From Candidatus Moranbacteria bacterium RIFCSPLOWO2_12_FULL_48_12 (lineage in GTDB: Bacteria > Patescibacteriota > Minisyncoccia > Moranbacterales > UBA1568): a stretch of 34,429 nt of DNA. Positions 1-6,211 of this stretch are shown here, in pieces (the stretch's first letter is position 1; every line of letters starts with the position of its first letter). Below the pieces are notes generated by a model. That model saw only the letters and a list, made by a program, of their open reading frames with translations. It did not search any database and was not told where the DNA came from. The stretch covers positions 439 through 34,867 of the forward strand of contig MFSB01000033.1 in NCBI GenBank assembly GCA_001784735.1, written 5' to 3'. Position numbers and translations under genes: made by a program.

Positions 1-356
1 ACTTCCCTGAGAAAACTAAGAAATAGTTTTATCATCGAGGGGTCGCTGTTCACAAATTTCACGGTACTCCATCCTTTACATCCTTCAGCCCAGTAAAGCA
101 TTACTCCGGCTAATCGGAGAGCTTCTTCTTTCTTGGAAAGATTTTCTTTAATTGTTACTGGTTTTTTATGAAACTTCGTTATATATAACTGAGTAATAGC
201 ATCACTTCTCGAACGACGGCTTACTTTATTTTTATTAAGATAGTAAACAACAGCTGATGTAGAAACATTAAACCTAGCTCCTACTTGAGCCATAGACAAA
301 TTATCCTGAAGGTAGGCTGCTACTAATTTGTTTTGAATCTCAATAGATATAGCCAT
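1..356 (-). CDS. HTH protein with homing-endonuclease-like C-terminal region, 3' end cut by window
   Basis: An open frame of 118 codons runs from an ATG at 356 off the left edge, so the C-terminus is missing. Residues 1-55 look like a resolvase-type helix-turn-helix (AAYLQDNLSMAQVGARF then VSTSAVVYYLNK). After a basic linker comes a segment with LAGVMLYWAEGCKG and VKFVNSDPSMIKLFLSFL. This resembles the first half of a LAGLIDADG-like fold in small HTH proteins that I associate with CPR genomes; that assignment is by eye. There is no Shine-Dalgarno, and a promoter -10 box ends only 7 bases upstream of the ATG, so the mRNA is probably leaderless. It may be a DNA-binding regulator or a remnant of a selfish endonuclease; the truncation prevents a decision. 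Confidence 0.7.
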   Translation of the reverse strand, partial: MAISIEIQNKLVAAYLQDNLSMAQVGARFNVSTSAVVYYLNKNKVSRRSRSDAITQLYITKFHKKPVTIKENLSKKEEALRLAGVMLYWAEGCKGWSTVKFVNSDPSMIKLFLSFLRE

Positions 357-363
357 ACTTGAC

Positions 364-393
364 AGTATAGCACACCTACTGTTACTGAAGCAA
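364..393 (-). promoter_or_regulatory. Promoter of the left-edge HTH gene
   Basis: Reading the minus strand, TTGCTT (388-393) is followed after 18 bases by TATACT (364-369), with TGC directly upstream of the -10, an extended -10. The predicted transcription start falls at about 357, next to the ATG at 356. Confidence 0.55.
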
Positions 394-419
394 CTGGACT
401 AATGTATAAGCTTCCTTTT

Positions 420-1247
420 CTATTGCCCCAGAAGTTTTTCCAAGCGGCGGATCTTGATACGCACTATCCGATGCACCGGACTCAATTTGAGCACCTGGCG
501 ATAACACTCTTTGGCATCCTTGATATTGCCAATTTCGAGATAGTAATCCCCCAGTCCTTCGTAGGCTGTGAAATCTTTGGGATTGACGGCAACACGGGCA
601 ATCAGATTTTCTTCACGGGAAATGTCCGCCGGTGTTCTTTCGTGGACAACTTCCGGATGGGCTACCGTCTCGCTTACCATCGGGCGAATGAAAGGAAGAG
701 GTGGTGAAACAACCGGCTCATAAGAGGTGTGAGTCGATTGGTCCCTCTCAAAAGTTTCCACCGATTCCGGTTGGTGAAAAACGGGATTTTCCGAAATAAC
801 TTCCGCTGGAACAGGCTGCTTGGGATCCGGAAACTTACTTTCTGGTTTCCCGATACCTACCACATTTTCAATCTGCTTCGAAAAACGATTTATGAAGCTT
901 TCGCGCGAAAGAGACTTCTCCTGCTTCGATACTTTTGGCTGCTCTAAAGCTTCTTTTTCGATCACCCTATCCTGAAAACGGCGACGGCGGGCCTTGAGCG
1001 CCTGTGTCAGATCATGGAGCCCATTGTGCATCTGAAGCGATACTACCTTGAAACGATAGGCTGTTTTTTCAAGGATGCGGAGAAAAAAATTTTTGGTGCG
1101 CAAAAAAGATATCTGCTCCCGCGCCTCTTCTACCAACTGGGAGGCCTTTTCAGCGATAATGGGGTCAGCCCCCTTGCGCGACAAGTACCACAAGACGAAC
1201 GACAGGCTGACAACAACAATGATCGGTGGAATAATGAGATACCACAT
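420..1247 (-). CDS. Membrane-anchored TPR protein
   Basis: 275 residues. Residues 3-20 form one hydrophobic helix followed by positive charges (SRKG), so most of the protein should be cytoplasmic. Residues 30-110 are charged and helical, and 110-205 are a Pro/Glu/Val-rich low-complexity linker. Residues about 215-275 hold a tetratricopeptide unit (AYEGLGDYYLEIGNIKDA, then ECYRQVLKLSP) ending in a basic helix. TPRs bind partner proteins; no partner is visible. It lies downstream of tsf on the same strand with an 84-base gap that contains its own TATAAT. The ATG at 1247 is the first in frame and gives a sensible N-terminal anchor, although no clear ribosome binding site precedes it. No enzymatic motif is seen. 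Confidence 0.8.
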   Translation of the reverse strand: MWYLIIPPIIVVVSLSFVLWYLSRKGADPIIAEKASQLVEEAREQISFLRTKNFFLRILEKTAYRFKVVSLQMHNGLHDLTQALKARRRRFQDRVIEKEALEQPKVSKQEKSLSRESFINRFSKQIENVVGIGKPESKFPDPKQPVPAEVISENPVFHQPESVETFERDQSTHTSYEPVVSPPLPFIRPMVSETVAHPEVVHERTPADISREENLIARVAVNPKDFTAYEGLGDYYLEIGNIKDAKECYRQVLKLSPVHRIVRIKIRRLEKLLGQ

Positions 1248-1266
1248 GAGACAAAAGGGTTCATCA

Positions 1267-1272
1267 ATTATA
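1267..1272 (-). promoter_or_regulatory. Candidate -10 box of the TPR gene
   Basis: A perfect TATAAT on the minus strand lies about 20 bases upstream of the ATG at 1247. No convincing -35 box or TGN extension is visible, so this is tentative. Confidence 0.35.
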
Positions 1273-1331
1273 CTTTATGGAAACTTGCACACCAGGACAT
1301 TGCCCCGGCCGCCACAGGAGAGAGCTCTTGA

Positions 1332-1916
1332 TTACATCTCGTAGCGGACAAAGCCACCTACTTGGATATTTTCTCCGATCTTATGGATTTTTTCTGTTAA
1401 TAGCTCCCCGATAGTCTTACTGGGATCTTTCACGAACGCCTGCGTCAGAAGCGCAGTTTCACAGCGAAATTTTTCTTCCTTACCAGGCAAAATCTTGTCT
1501 ATCATTTCTCCGGATTTTCCTTCTTCCGTAAGCTGGGCGCGCCAAATATCCCTCTCTTTTTCCACCAGCTCCGCCGACACTTCTTCAGGCTTCACAGAGA
1601 GCGGAGCCAGAGCGGCAATGTGCATCGCAATATCGCGACCGAGCTCACGAAACTCAACGTTGCGCGCCACGAAATCCGTTTCGCAGAAAAGCTTCACCAA
1701 AACGCCGATGTGGTCATTGGAATGGACATAAGCGACCACGATACCCTCATGCGCCTCGTAAGTGCTTCTCTTCTTTGCCTTATCTTGTCCGCGTTTTCGA
1801 AGGATTTCCATAGCTTTGACCTCGTCGCCCCCTGCTTCATCGAGCGCCTTCTTCACATCGACGATACCAGCGCCGCTCTTTTCCCTGAGTGCCTTGACTT
1901 GTTCCATTGAACTCAT
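1332..1916 (-). CDS. tsf: Translation elongation factor Ts (short form)
   Basis: 194 residues from the ATG at 1916. EF-Ts is the guanine-nucleotide exchange factor of EF-Tu. Residues 4-42 are the N-terminal UBA-like domain (VKALREKSGAGIVDVKKAL). The hallmark TDFVARN lies at 80-86 and contacts EF-Tu. Length and the lack of the second subdomain match the compact single-core type seen in Thermus rather than the 280-residue E. coli form. The frame stays open upstream to 1964 (MMSERRWQANK), but that extension runs into a palindromic repeat and has no similarity to the family, so 1916 is the better start. No Shine-Dalgarno precedes it. It follows rpsB on the same strand, the usual rpsB-tsf order, and probably shares its promoter. 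Confidence 0.96.
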   Translation of the reverse strand: MSSMEQVKALREKSGAGIVDVKKALDEAGGDEVKAMEILRKRGQDKAKKRSTYEAHEGIVVAYVHSNDHIGVLVKLFCETDFVARNVEFRELGRDIAMHIAALAPLSVKPEEVSAELVEKERDIWRAQLTEEGKSGEMIDKILPGKEEKFRCETALLTQAFVKDPSKTIGELLTEKIHKIGENIQVGGFVRYEM

Positions 1917-1942
1917 AATTTCAGCTTTTAGCTTATTGGCTT

Positions 1943-1999
1943 GCCACCGTCGTTCGCTCATCACCGTCGTTACTCGAACGACGTGATGAACGACATGGC
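1943..1999. repeat. Long imperfect hairpin between rpsB and tsf
   Basis: The left arm 1943-1971 and right arm 1977-1999 pair through CGTCGTT/AACGACG, TCATCA/TGATGA and GCCA/TGGC blocks around a 5-base loop. The right-arm string GAACGACATGGCTTGC recurs nearly unchanged at about 28046-28061, so this is one copy of a dispersed palindromic element. It sits in the intercistronic space of the rpsB-tsf transcript. Confidence 0.75.
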
Positions 2000-2044
2000 T
2001 TGCAGCTTCTCAGCAAGGAAATTTTAAAACTCCCCCAACAAAAA

Positions 2045-2905
2045 TTACTCAGCCACTTTTTCTTTCGCTGTCTCCTTCGCAGTTTCTTTGACTGTTTCTT
2101 TGGCTGCGGCTTTATCGGCTACTACTTTCTCTTTCGTTTCAAGAATGGCTTTTCCGAGAAAACCGAACAGGAGCCGCAAAGACGACAGCGCGTCATCGTT
2201 CCCCGGCACCGGATAGTCGACGAAGCTCGGATCGGTATTCGTGTCCGTAATGCCGACGATCGGAATATGCATCTTTCTCGCCTCTCTGGTGACCAACTCA
2301 GCCTCTTTGACATCCGCGATGACGATAGCGCCGGGCAACTGTTCCATATGCCTGATACCGCCCACTTTTCTCTCCAGCTTCTCTACTTCTTCGCTTTTCT
2401 TGGCTTGTTCGAATTTGGTGTATTTCTTGAATTCGCCCAGCCCGATTTTCTCATGCGTTTCATTCAGATACTTGGCTCGGGAACGGATGCAGGAAAAATT
2501 TGTGAGCGTCCCACCCAACCAGCGATCGATGACGTACGATTCGCCCAAACGAAGCGCCAGCGACCTCACCGTATCCTGCGTCTGCTTCTTCATACCGACA
2601 AAAAGAATCGGTTTGCCGCTCTTCACCACTTCAGAGAGAAACTTTGCGGCAATCGCCAGCTTCTCCGACGTTTTCTCTAGATCCACGATATTGATGTTTT
2701 TACGAGTCGTATAGATATACTCATCCATCTTCGGGTGACGCCTGGACTTCAGATGCCCGAAATGCACACCTGCCTTGAGCAGCCCTTCGAGACTAGCATC
2801 CAGTTTTGCAAAATCAAATAAGGCAAAATAGTTTTCGCCTGTTTCCGCGGCCAGAACCAATTGCTTGGCTCCGGAAGCGGCTATAGCCACAGTCGTTTCC
2901 GACAT
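2045..2905 (-). CDS. rpsB: 30S ribosomal protein S2
   Basis: 286 residues. The S2 core starts near residue 33 with LLKAGVHFGHLKSRRHPKM and continues through YTTRKNINIVDLEKT, FVGMKKQTQD, RWLGGTLTNF, LPGAIVIADV and the C-terminal VGITDTNTDPSFVDYPVPGNDDA signature. S2 binds the 30S head-body junction late in assembly. Two additions are visible: about 32 extra N-terminal residues, and a repetitive Lys/Glu/Thr/Ala tail (AKETVKETAKETAKEK) made of short direct repeats. The start at 2905 has a good ribosome binding site on the minus strand (AAGGAAG, about 8 bases upstream). A leader of roughly 255 bases separates it from its promoter. First gene of the rpsB-tsf unit. Confidence 0.97.
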   Translation of the reverse strand: MSETTVAIAASGAKQLVLAAETGENYFALFDFAKLDASLEGLLKAGVHFGHLKSRRHPKMDEYIYTTRKNINIVDLEKTSEKLAIAAKFLSEVVKSGKPILFVGMKKQTQDTVRSLALRLGESYVIDRWLGGTLTNFSCIRSRAKYLNETHEKIGLGEFKKYTKFEQAKKSEEVEKLERKVGGIRHMEQLPGAIVIADVKEAELVTREARKMHIPIVGITDTNTDPSFVDYPVPGNDDALSSLRLLFGFLGKAILETKEKVVADKAAAKETVKETAKETAKEKVAE

Positions 2906-3163
2906 AATATTACTTCCTTATTGGATTACTTGCCCGCCTTCGGCGGGCTTGCCCACTTGTTTTGGGGCCACCTACCTTTCCTTATACAAGCCCTGAAAGC
3001 ACTGCAAGCGCAGGCCAGGAACGGACCCATCGGAAAAGTATGTCTGATTACCAAACAAAGTGAGTGAAGCGGCCCGCCGTGGCGAGATCGTTTCCGAACG
3101 CAGTGCTGGTAAAAACGGGTTTGATACCCGTTATCTTTCGCGTCTTGCGACGCTCCAAAATAC
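2906..3163 (-). promoter_or_regulatory. Long 5' leader of rpsB with hairpins
   Basis: Between the predicted start of transcription (about 3163) and the rpsB ATG lie roughly 255 untranslated bases. They contain a GCCCGCC/GGCGGGC hairpin at 2933-2949, 28 bases upstream of the ATG, and a copy of a dispersed repeat at 3048-3143. S2 is autogenously regulated in other bacteria; whether this leader carries an S2-binding structure cannot be told by eye. Confidence 0.45.
3048..3143. repeat. Dispersed palindromic repeat, copy A
   Basis: Starts with TTACCAAACAAAGTGAG, continues through GTTTCCGAACGCAGTGCTGGTAA and ends with ATACCCGTTAT. The same ordered blocks occur at 6529-6660 and, more diverged, at 27866-28087. 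The terminal TTACC and GGTAA strings are complementary. Confidence 0.7.
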
Positions 3164-3170
3164 AGTCCTT

Positions 3171-3198
3171 AGTATACCAAGAATGACAGACTTGTCAA
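3171..3198 (-). promoter_or_regulatory. rpsB-tsf promoter
   Basis: Minus strand TTGACA (3193-3198), 16-base spacer, TATACT (3171-3176) with TGG directly upstream of the -10. Its -35 box overlaps the -35 box of the divergent rpmE promoter. Confidence 0.8.
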
Positions 3199-3220
3199 TT
3201 TCTCAAACACATGCTAGACT
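3192..3220 (+). promoter_or_regulatory. rpmE promoter
   Basis: Plus strand TTGTCA (3192-3197), 17-base spacer, TAGACT (3215-3220) with a TGC extension. It shares the near-symmetric TTGTCAA with the rpsB promoter. The leader to the ATG at 3322 would be about 95 bases. Confidence 0.6.
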
Positions 3221-3321
3221 TGGCTGTACGAATAACACAAATTCTGACAAATGAACATGTATCTGTTTGAAGGTTGTTCGTGACTATTCGTTTTTTTATT
3301 TGTGTTCATTAGTGTCCCCAT

Positions 3322-3648
3322 ATGAAACAAGGCATCCACCCCACCTATTTCAAAGTGGCTACCATCACCTGCGCCTGCGGCGCGGTGCTTCATACTGGCT
3401 CAGCCGTCGAAACCATGAAGACGGAAATCTGCTCTCAGTGCCATCCATTCTACACCGGCAAGAAGAAATTCATTGATGCCACCGGCCGCGTGGATCGTTT
3501 CAAGAAACTCTCAGAGAAATCCGCAGTTAAGCAAGCCGCCCGCCTAGACTCGGCGAGGCTGGCACGCCTCAAAGCCGTCAAAGCCAAGGCCGCGACCGAA
3601 ACGCCTGAAGTTGAGAAAGAAAAAAAAGCTGCTAAAAAAGCGTCTTAG
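3322..3648 (+). CDS. rpmE: 50S ribosomal protein L31, zinc-binding type, with C-terminal extension
   Basis: 108 residues. L31 bridges the two ribosomal subunits at the central protuberance. The N-terminus MKQGIHPTYFKVATITCACG and the pairs C17/C19 and C37/C40 (CSQCHPFYTGK) mark the zinc-containing C+ form. Standard L31 is about 70 residues; this one adds some 38 residues rich in Lys and Ala. Part of that tail (RLDSARLARL) is encoded by a dispersed palindromic element at 3538-3563 that also occurs in non-coding DNA. Its promoter shares the -35 region with rpsB. A rho-independent terminator follows, so it is probably transcribed partly apart from prfA. The ATG at 3322 has no clear ribosome binding site but matches the family start exactly. 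Confidence 0.96.
   Translation: MKQGIHPTYFKVATITCACGAVLHTGSAVETMKTEICSQCHPFYTGKKKFIDATGRVDRFKKLSEKSAVKQAARLDSARLARLKAVKAKAATETPEVEKEKKAAKKAS
3538..3563. repeat. Palindromic element inside rpmE
   Basis: The string GCCCGCCTAG followed by ACTCGG and CGAGGCTGGC matches the intergenic sequence at 27962-27985 in both ten-base ends. Its first twelve bases CCGCCTAGACTC also appear inside the glycosyltransferase gene at 31317-31328. The element is read in frame in the L31 tail. Confidence 0.65.
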
Positions 3649-3707
3649 CTTTGCTCAAAGCGTTTTCTTTGATCCTTTTAGAGGTTACTTTCCTACAAAG
3701 AATACGC

Positions 3708-3738
3708 AATCCCGTCTCTTCAGCCGGGATTTTGTTTT
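3708..3738 (+). terminator. Rho-independent terminator of rpmE
   Basis: Stem AATCCCG (3708-3714) with CGGGATT (3725-3731), 10-base loop, then a T-rich tail TTTTGTTTT. Confidence 0.8.
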
Positions 3739-3742
3739 AAGA

Positions 3743-3751
3743 TGGTATACT
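3743..3751 (+). promoter_or_regulatory. prfA promoter, extended -10
   Basis: TGG-TATACT directly after the rpmE terminator and about 80 bases upstream of the prfA ATG. There is no recognisable -35 box, consistent with an extended -10 promoter. Confidence 0.55.
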
Positions 3752-3829
3752 ATATTTGAAGTTTTTTCAGTTTTTAGATTCTAACCTATAATTTTTCCTT
3801 TTGAATTTTGACTTTTGAATTTACCCAAT

Positions 3830-4912
3830 ATGCAAGATCTTCTCCAAGAAATCGAACGCGAACACCAAGAAATCACGGCTCTTCTCAGCCTGCCGGAAAC
3901 CGCGCGCGATTCCAAAAAACTGGCCGCTCTCGGCAGACGAAAAAACGAGCTTGATTCCATCATGGGACATATTGAGCGCTTGAAGGCCGTCGAAAAAAGC
4001 ATGCGCGACAACGCCGAACTGACTCAGAACGAGGAAGACGGCGAACTGAAGAATATGGCGATGGAAGAGAATCTCGCCTTGGCTGCGGAAAGAACTCAAC
4101 TTGAGGAAAAACTCAAACAGCTTCTCTTGCCCAAAGATCCGTCAGATAGCAAGGATGTCATCATGGAAATCCGCGGTGGCGCGGGCGGCGATGAGTCCAG
4201 CCTGTTTGCCACGGAACTCTTCCGCATGTACTCACACTTTGCCGAAAAACAAGGCTGGCACATCGTCATGCTCCACTCCAACCATACCGAAGTCGGCGGA
4301 TTCAAAGAGGCGGTTTTTGAGATAAACCGCGGCAAAAGCCAGGCTCCCGTCTATCAGAAAATGAAGTACGAATCCGGCGTCCATCGCGTCCAGCGCGTTC
4401 CGGAAACGGAAAAATCCGGCCGCATCCACACTTCCACCGCTACCGTAGCCGTCTTGCCGCAAGTCGAGGATGTGGAAGTAACTATCAATCCGACCGATCT
4501 GCGCATCGATACTTTCTGTTCTTCCGGGCCCGGCGGGCAGTCTGTCAACACCACTTACAGCGCGGTGCGCATCACCCATATGCCGAGCGGCTTGGTCGTC
4601 AGCTGCCAGGACGAGAAGTCGCAAATCAAGAACAAGGAAAAGGCCATGAAAGTACTCCGTTCGCGCCTCTTCCAGCTCGGAGAAGAAAAACGCGCCAAGG
4701 AGCAAGGCGATGCCCGCCGTAGCCAGATCGGCACTGGCGATCGCAGCGAGAAAATCCGCACCTACAACTTTCCCCAGGATCGCATCACCGATCATCGGAT
4801 CAAGATGTCATGGAGCAATATCCCGCAAATCCTTGGTGGCTCTTGCGAACCAATTATCGCCGCTCTGGAAGAAGAGGATATCCGCCGCAAACTGGAAAGA
4901 CAGGAGCGGTAA
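3830..4912 (+). CDS. prfA: Peptide chain release factor 1
   Basis: 360 residues, the length of E. coli RF1. RF1 reads UAA and UAG and triggers peptidyl-tRNA hydrolysis. The GGQ catalytic motif is at 235-237 (SSGPGGQSVN). The codon-recognition tripeptide is P-E-T at 191-193 (RVQRVPETEKSGRIHTS), a P-x-T as in RF1 rather than the S-P-F of RF2. The N-terminal third is helical, and EIRGGAGGDES is the usual lead into domain 2. ATG 3830 is chosen because it matches the family N-terminus; a TTG at 3815 would add five unsupported residues. No Shine-Dalgarno is seen. It is followed 54 bases later by prmC, which methylates its GGQ glutamine, the standard pairing. Confidence 0.97.
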   Translation: MQDLLQEIEREHQEITALLSLPETARDSKKLAALGRRKNELDSIMGHIERLKAVEKSMRDNAELTQNEEDGELKNMAMEENLALAAERTQLEEKLKQLLLPKDPSDSKDVIMEIRGGAGGDESSLFATELFRMYSHFAEKQGWHIVMLHSNHTEVGGFKEAVFEINRGKSQAPVYQKMKYESGVHRVQRVPETEKSGRIHTSTATVAVLPQVEDVEVTINPTDLRIDTFCSSGPGGQSVNTTYSAVRITHMPSGLVVSCQDEKSQIKNKEKAMKVLRSRLFQLGEEKRAKEQGDARRSQIGTGDRSEKIRTYNFPQDRITDHRIKMSWSNIPQILGGSCEPIIAALEEEDIRRKLERQER

Positions 4913-4966
4913 GAAAGCTTATAGCTTTTAGCTTCATCAGCTTTTTAGCTTTTAGGAAATTGAAAT

Positions 4967-5857
4967 ATGACTGTTACAGAACTACAAAAAATGTTCCTTC
5001 CGGCAATCGCTCCGGAAGATTTTTTTATCCTTCTGGCTCACGCGACGAAAAAAAAGAAGGTTTTCTTTCTGGCTCACCCGGAATACGCCCTTGATCCAAA
5101 AGATGAAACTCTCGCCAGAGATTACTTCCGGCGCCGTCTCAAGCATGAACCAATAGCGTATATCGTCGGCCACAAAGAATTCTATGGTTACGATTTTCTC
5201 GTTACCCAAGATACGCTCATCCCGCGCCCGGAAACGGAACTCTTAGTCGAAAGCGCGCTAAAGCACGCCTCGACTAAGAGCCAACAATTAACAGTTAACA
5301 ACAAACAAAAACTTGCTATCATTGATGTTGGCACGGGCAGCGGGAACATTATTATCTCTATCGCCAAAGAAATAGAAAAAAGGTATCAGGTATCAGGTAT
5401 CAGGTATTATGCTGCAGATTTTTCCGAAGCAGCGCTTGTAATCGCAAGGCAAAATGCAAAACGACACGATGGAGACGGTCTCATCAAATTCCACAAAGGC
5501 GATCTTCTTCAGCCGCTCGACAAAAAAATCTTTTCAACAAGCGAGATCGTTATCACTGCCAATCTTCCCTATCTCTCACACAGCCTCTATGACAACACCT
5601 CGGAGGATGTTCACGCATATGAACCGAGAGAAGCTCTTTTAAGCGAACGTGCGGGACTGGATCATTATTATCGGTTGCTGGAAGATATCAAAAGTTTTCA
5701 TATGCAGAAACACCCTATCACTCTCTTTCTAGAAATAAGTCCCGAACAGAGACTCCCCTTACAGAGCTTTGTTCTAGAGTTTTTTCCAAGAGCAAAGATG
5801 CAGATACATGAAGATCTCGCCCAAAAAGAGCGCGTCGTAGAGATTCATATACAGTAA
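4967..5857 (+). CDS. prmC: Peptide chain release factor N5-glutamine methyltransferase
   Basis: 296 residues. PrmC (HemK) uses S-adenosylmethionine to methylate the glutamine of the GGQ motif in release factors. The helical N-terminal domain covers residues 1-80, IPRPETE is at 85-91 and the SAM loop DVGTGSGN at 120-127. The catalytic motif is NLPY at 199-202, an N-x-P-Y variant of the common NPPY. Two stretches look inserted. Residues 101-114 are encoded by A-rich DNA (CAATTAACAGTTAACAAC), and residues 139-147 come from a fourfold 7-base tandem repeat at 5381-5408; both lie in loops on either side of the SAM motif. AGGAAATTGAA precedes the ATG as a fair ribosome binding site. It shares an operon with prfA and ends at a strong terminator. 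Confidence 0.95.
   Translation: MTVTELQKMFLPAIAPEDFFILLAHATKKKKVFFLAHPEYALDPKDETLARDYFRRRLKHEPIAYIVGHKEFYGYDFLVTQDTLIPRPETELLVESALKHASTKSQQLTVNNKQKLAIIDVGTGSGNIIISIAKEIEKRYQVSGIRYYAADFSEAALVIARQNAKRHDGDGLIKFHKGDLLQPLDKKIFSTSEIVITANLPYLSHSLYDNTSEDVHAYEPREALLSERAGLDHYYRLLEDIKSFHMQKHPITLFLEISPEQRLPLQSFVLEFFPRAKMQIHEDLAQKERVVEIHIQ
5381..5408 (+). repeat. Tandem 7-base repeat inside prmC
   Basis: Three copies of AGGTATC and one of AGGTATT in a row. The unit resembles the TTAGGTA/TTAGATA heptads found in the intergenic spaces at 17.8 and 32.2 kb. It encodes a loop (RYQVSGIRY) in the methyltransferase domain. Confidence 0.85.
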
Positions 5858-5875
5858 ACATTGCGAAAAACAGAC

Positions 5876-5913
5876 AAAAAACCCCTCCGCCAGTTAGCGG
5901 ATTGGGGTTTTTT
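5876..5913 (+). terminator. Bidirectional terminator between prmC and the small Lys-rich gene
   Basis: ACCCCTCCGC (5881-5890) pairs with GCGGA and GGGGT (5897-5908, two-base bulge), loop CAGTTA. It has an A-run before and a T-run after, so it can end the plus-strand prmC transcript and the minus-strand small gene transcript. Confidence 0.85.
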
Positions 5914-5947
5914 GTTTTTTGAACTAAAAGAACCGAAGAAAGCGAAA

Positions 5948-6019
5948 CTACTTTCGTTTCTTACCACCTTTCTTCTTCTTTGTAGCCTTCTTTCTCTTGG
6001 CTGCTTTTTTCTTAGCCAT
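5948..6019 (-). CDS. 23-residue Lys/Arg-rich miniprotein
   Basis: A tiny frame starts at the ATG at 6019 and ends with TAG at 5948. It encodes MAKKKAAKRKKATKKKK followed by GGKKRK: 15 of 23 residues are Lys or Arg and there is no acidic residue. Three signals support it as a real gene. A full-strength ribosome binding site GGAGGTGAG lies just upstream of the ATG, a TTGTAT-16-TATAAT promoter lies 150 bases upstream, and a terminator lies 35 bases beyond the stop. The composition is like the tails of histone H1-like and ribosomal proteins, so RNA or DNA binding is the natural inference. I do not recognise a named family. A protein this short is easily missed by automatic gene callers. Confidence 0.72.
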   Translation of the reverse strand: MAKKKAAKRKKATKKKKGGKKRK

Positions 6020-6167
6020 AATACTCACCTCCTTCTACACCTACTTCTCATTTTCATGCTCCATAAGTTTATGGGGAGAAAAAGGAAGCGGATTATTTTT
6101 TTTGTTTCACACAACAAATGTTTGTTTTCTTTGTGCGTGATACAGAAAAATTTTCCTGTACATTTTT

Positions 6168-6195
6168 ATTATACTCTTTTTTATGCAAAATACAA
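6168..6195 (-). promoter_or_regulatory. Promoter of the Lys-rich miniprotein gene
   Basis: Minus strand TTGTAT (6190-6195), 16-base spacer, perfect TATAAT (6168-6173). The leader to the ATG is about 140 bases and AT-rich. Confidence 0.65.
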
Positions 6196-6211
6196 TAAGA
6201 AAATAATATCT

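Noticed and set aside
1917..1964. A 16-residue N-terminal extension of EF-Ts
   Set aside because: It enters the palindromic repeat and has no counterpart in EF-Ts; the UBA-like domain begins right after ATG 1916.
4232..4795. 187-residue minus-strand frame within prfA
   Set aside because: Antisense shadow of a highly conserved release factor gene, with no ribosome binding site.
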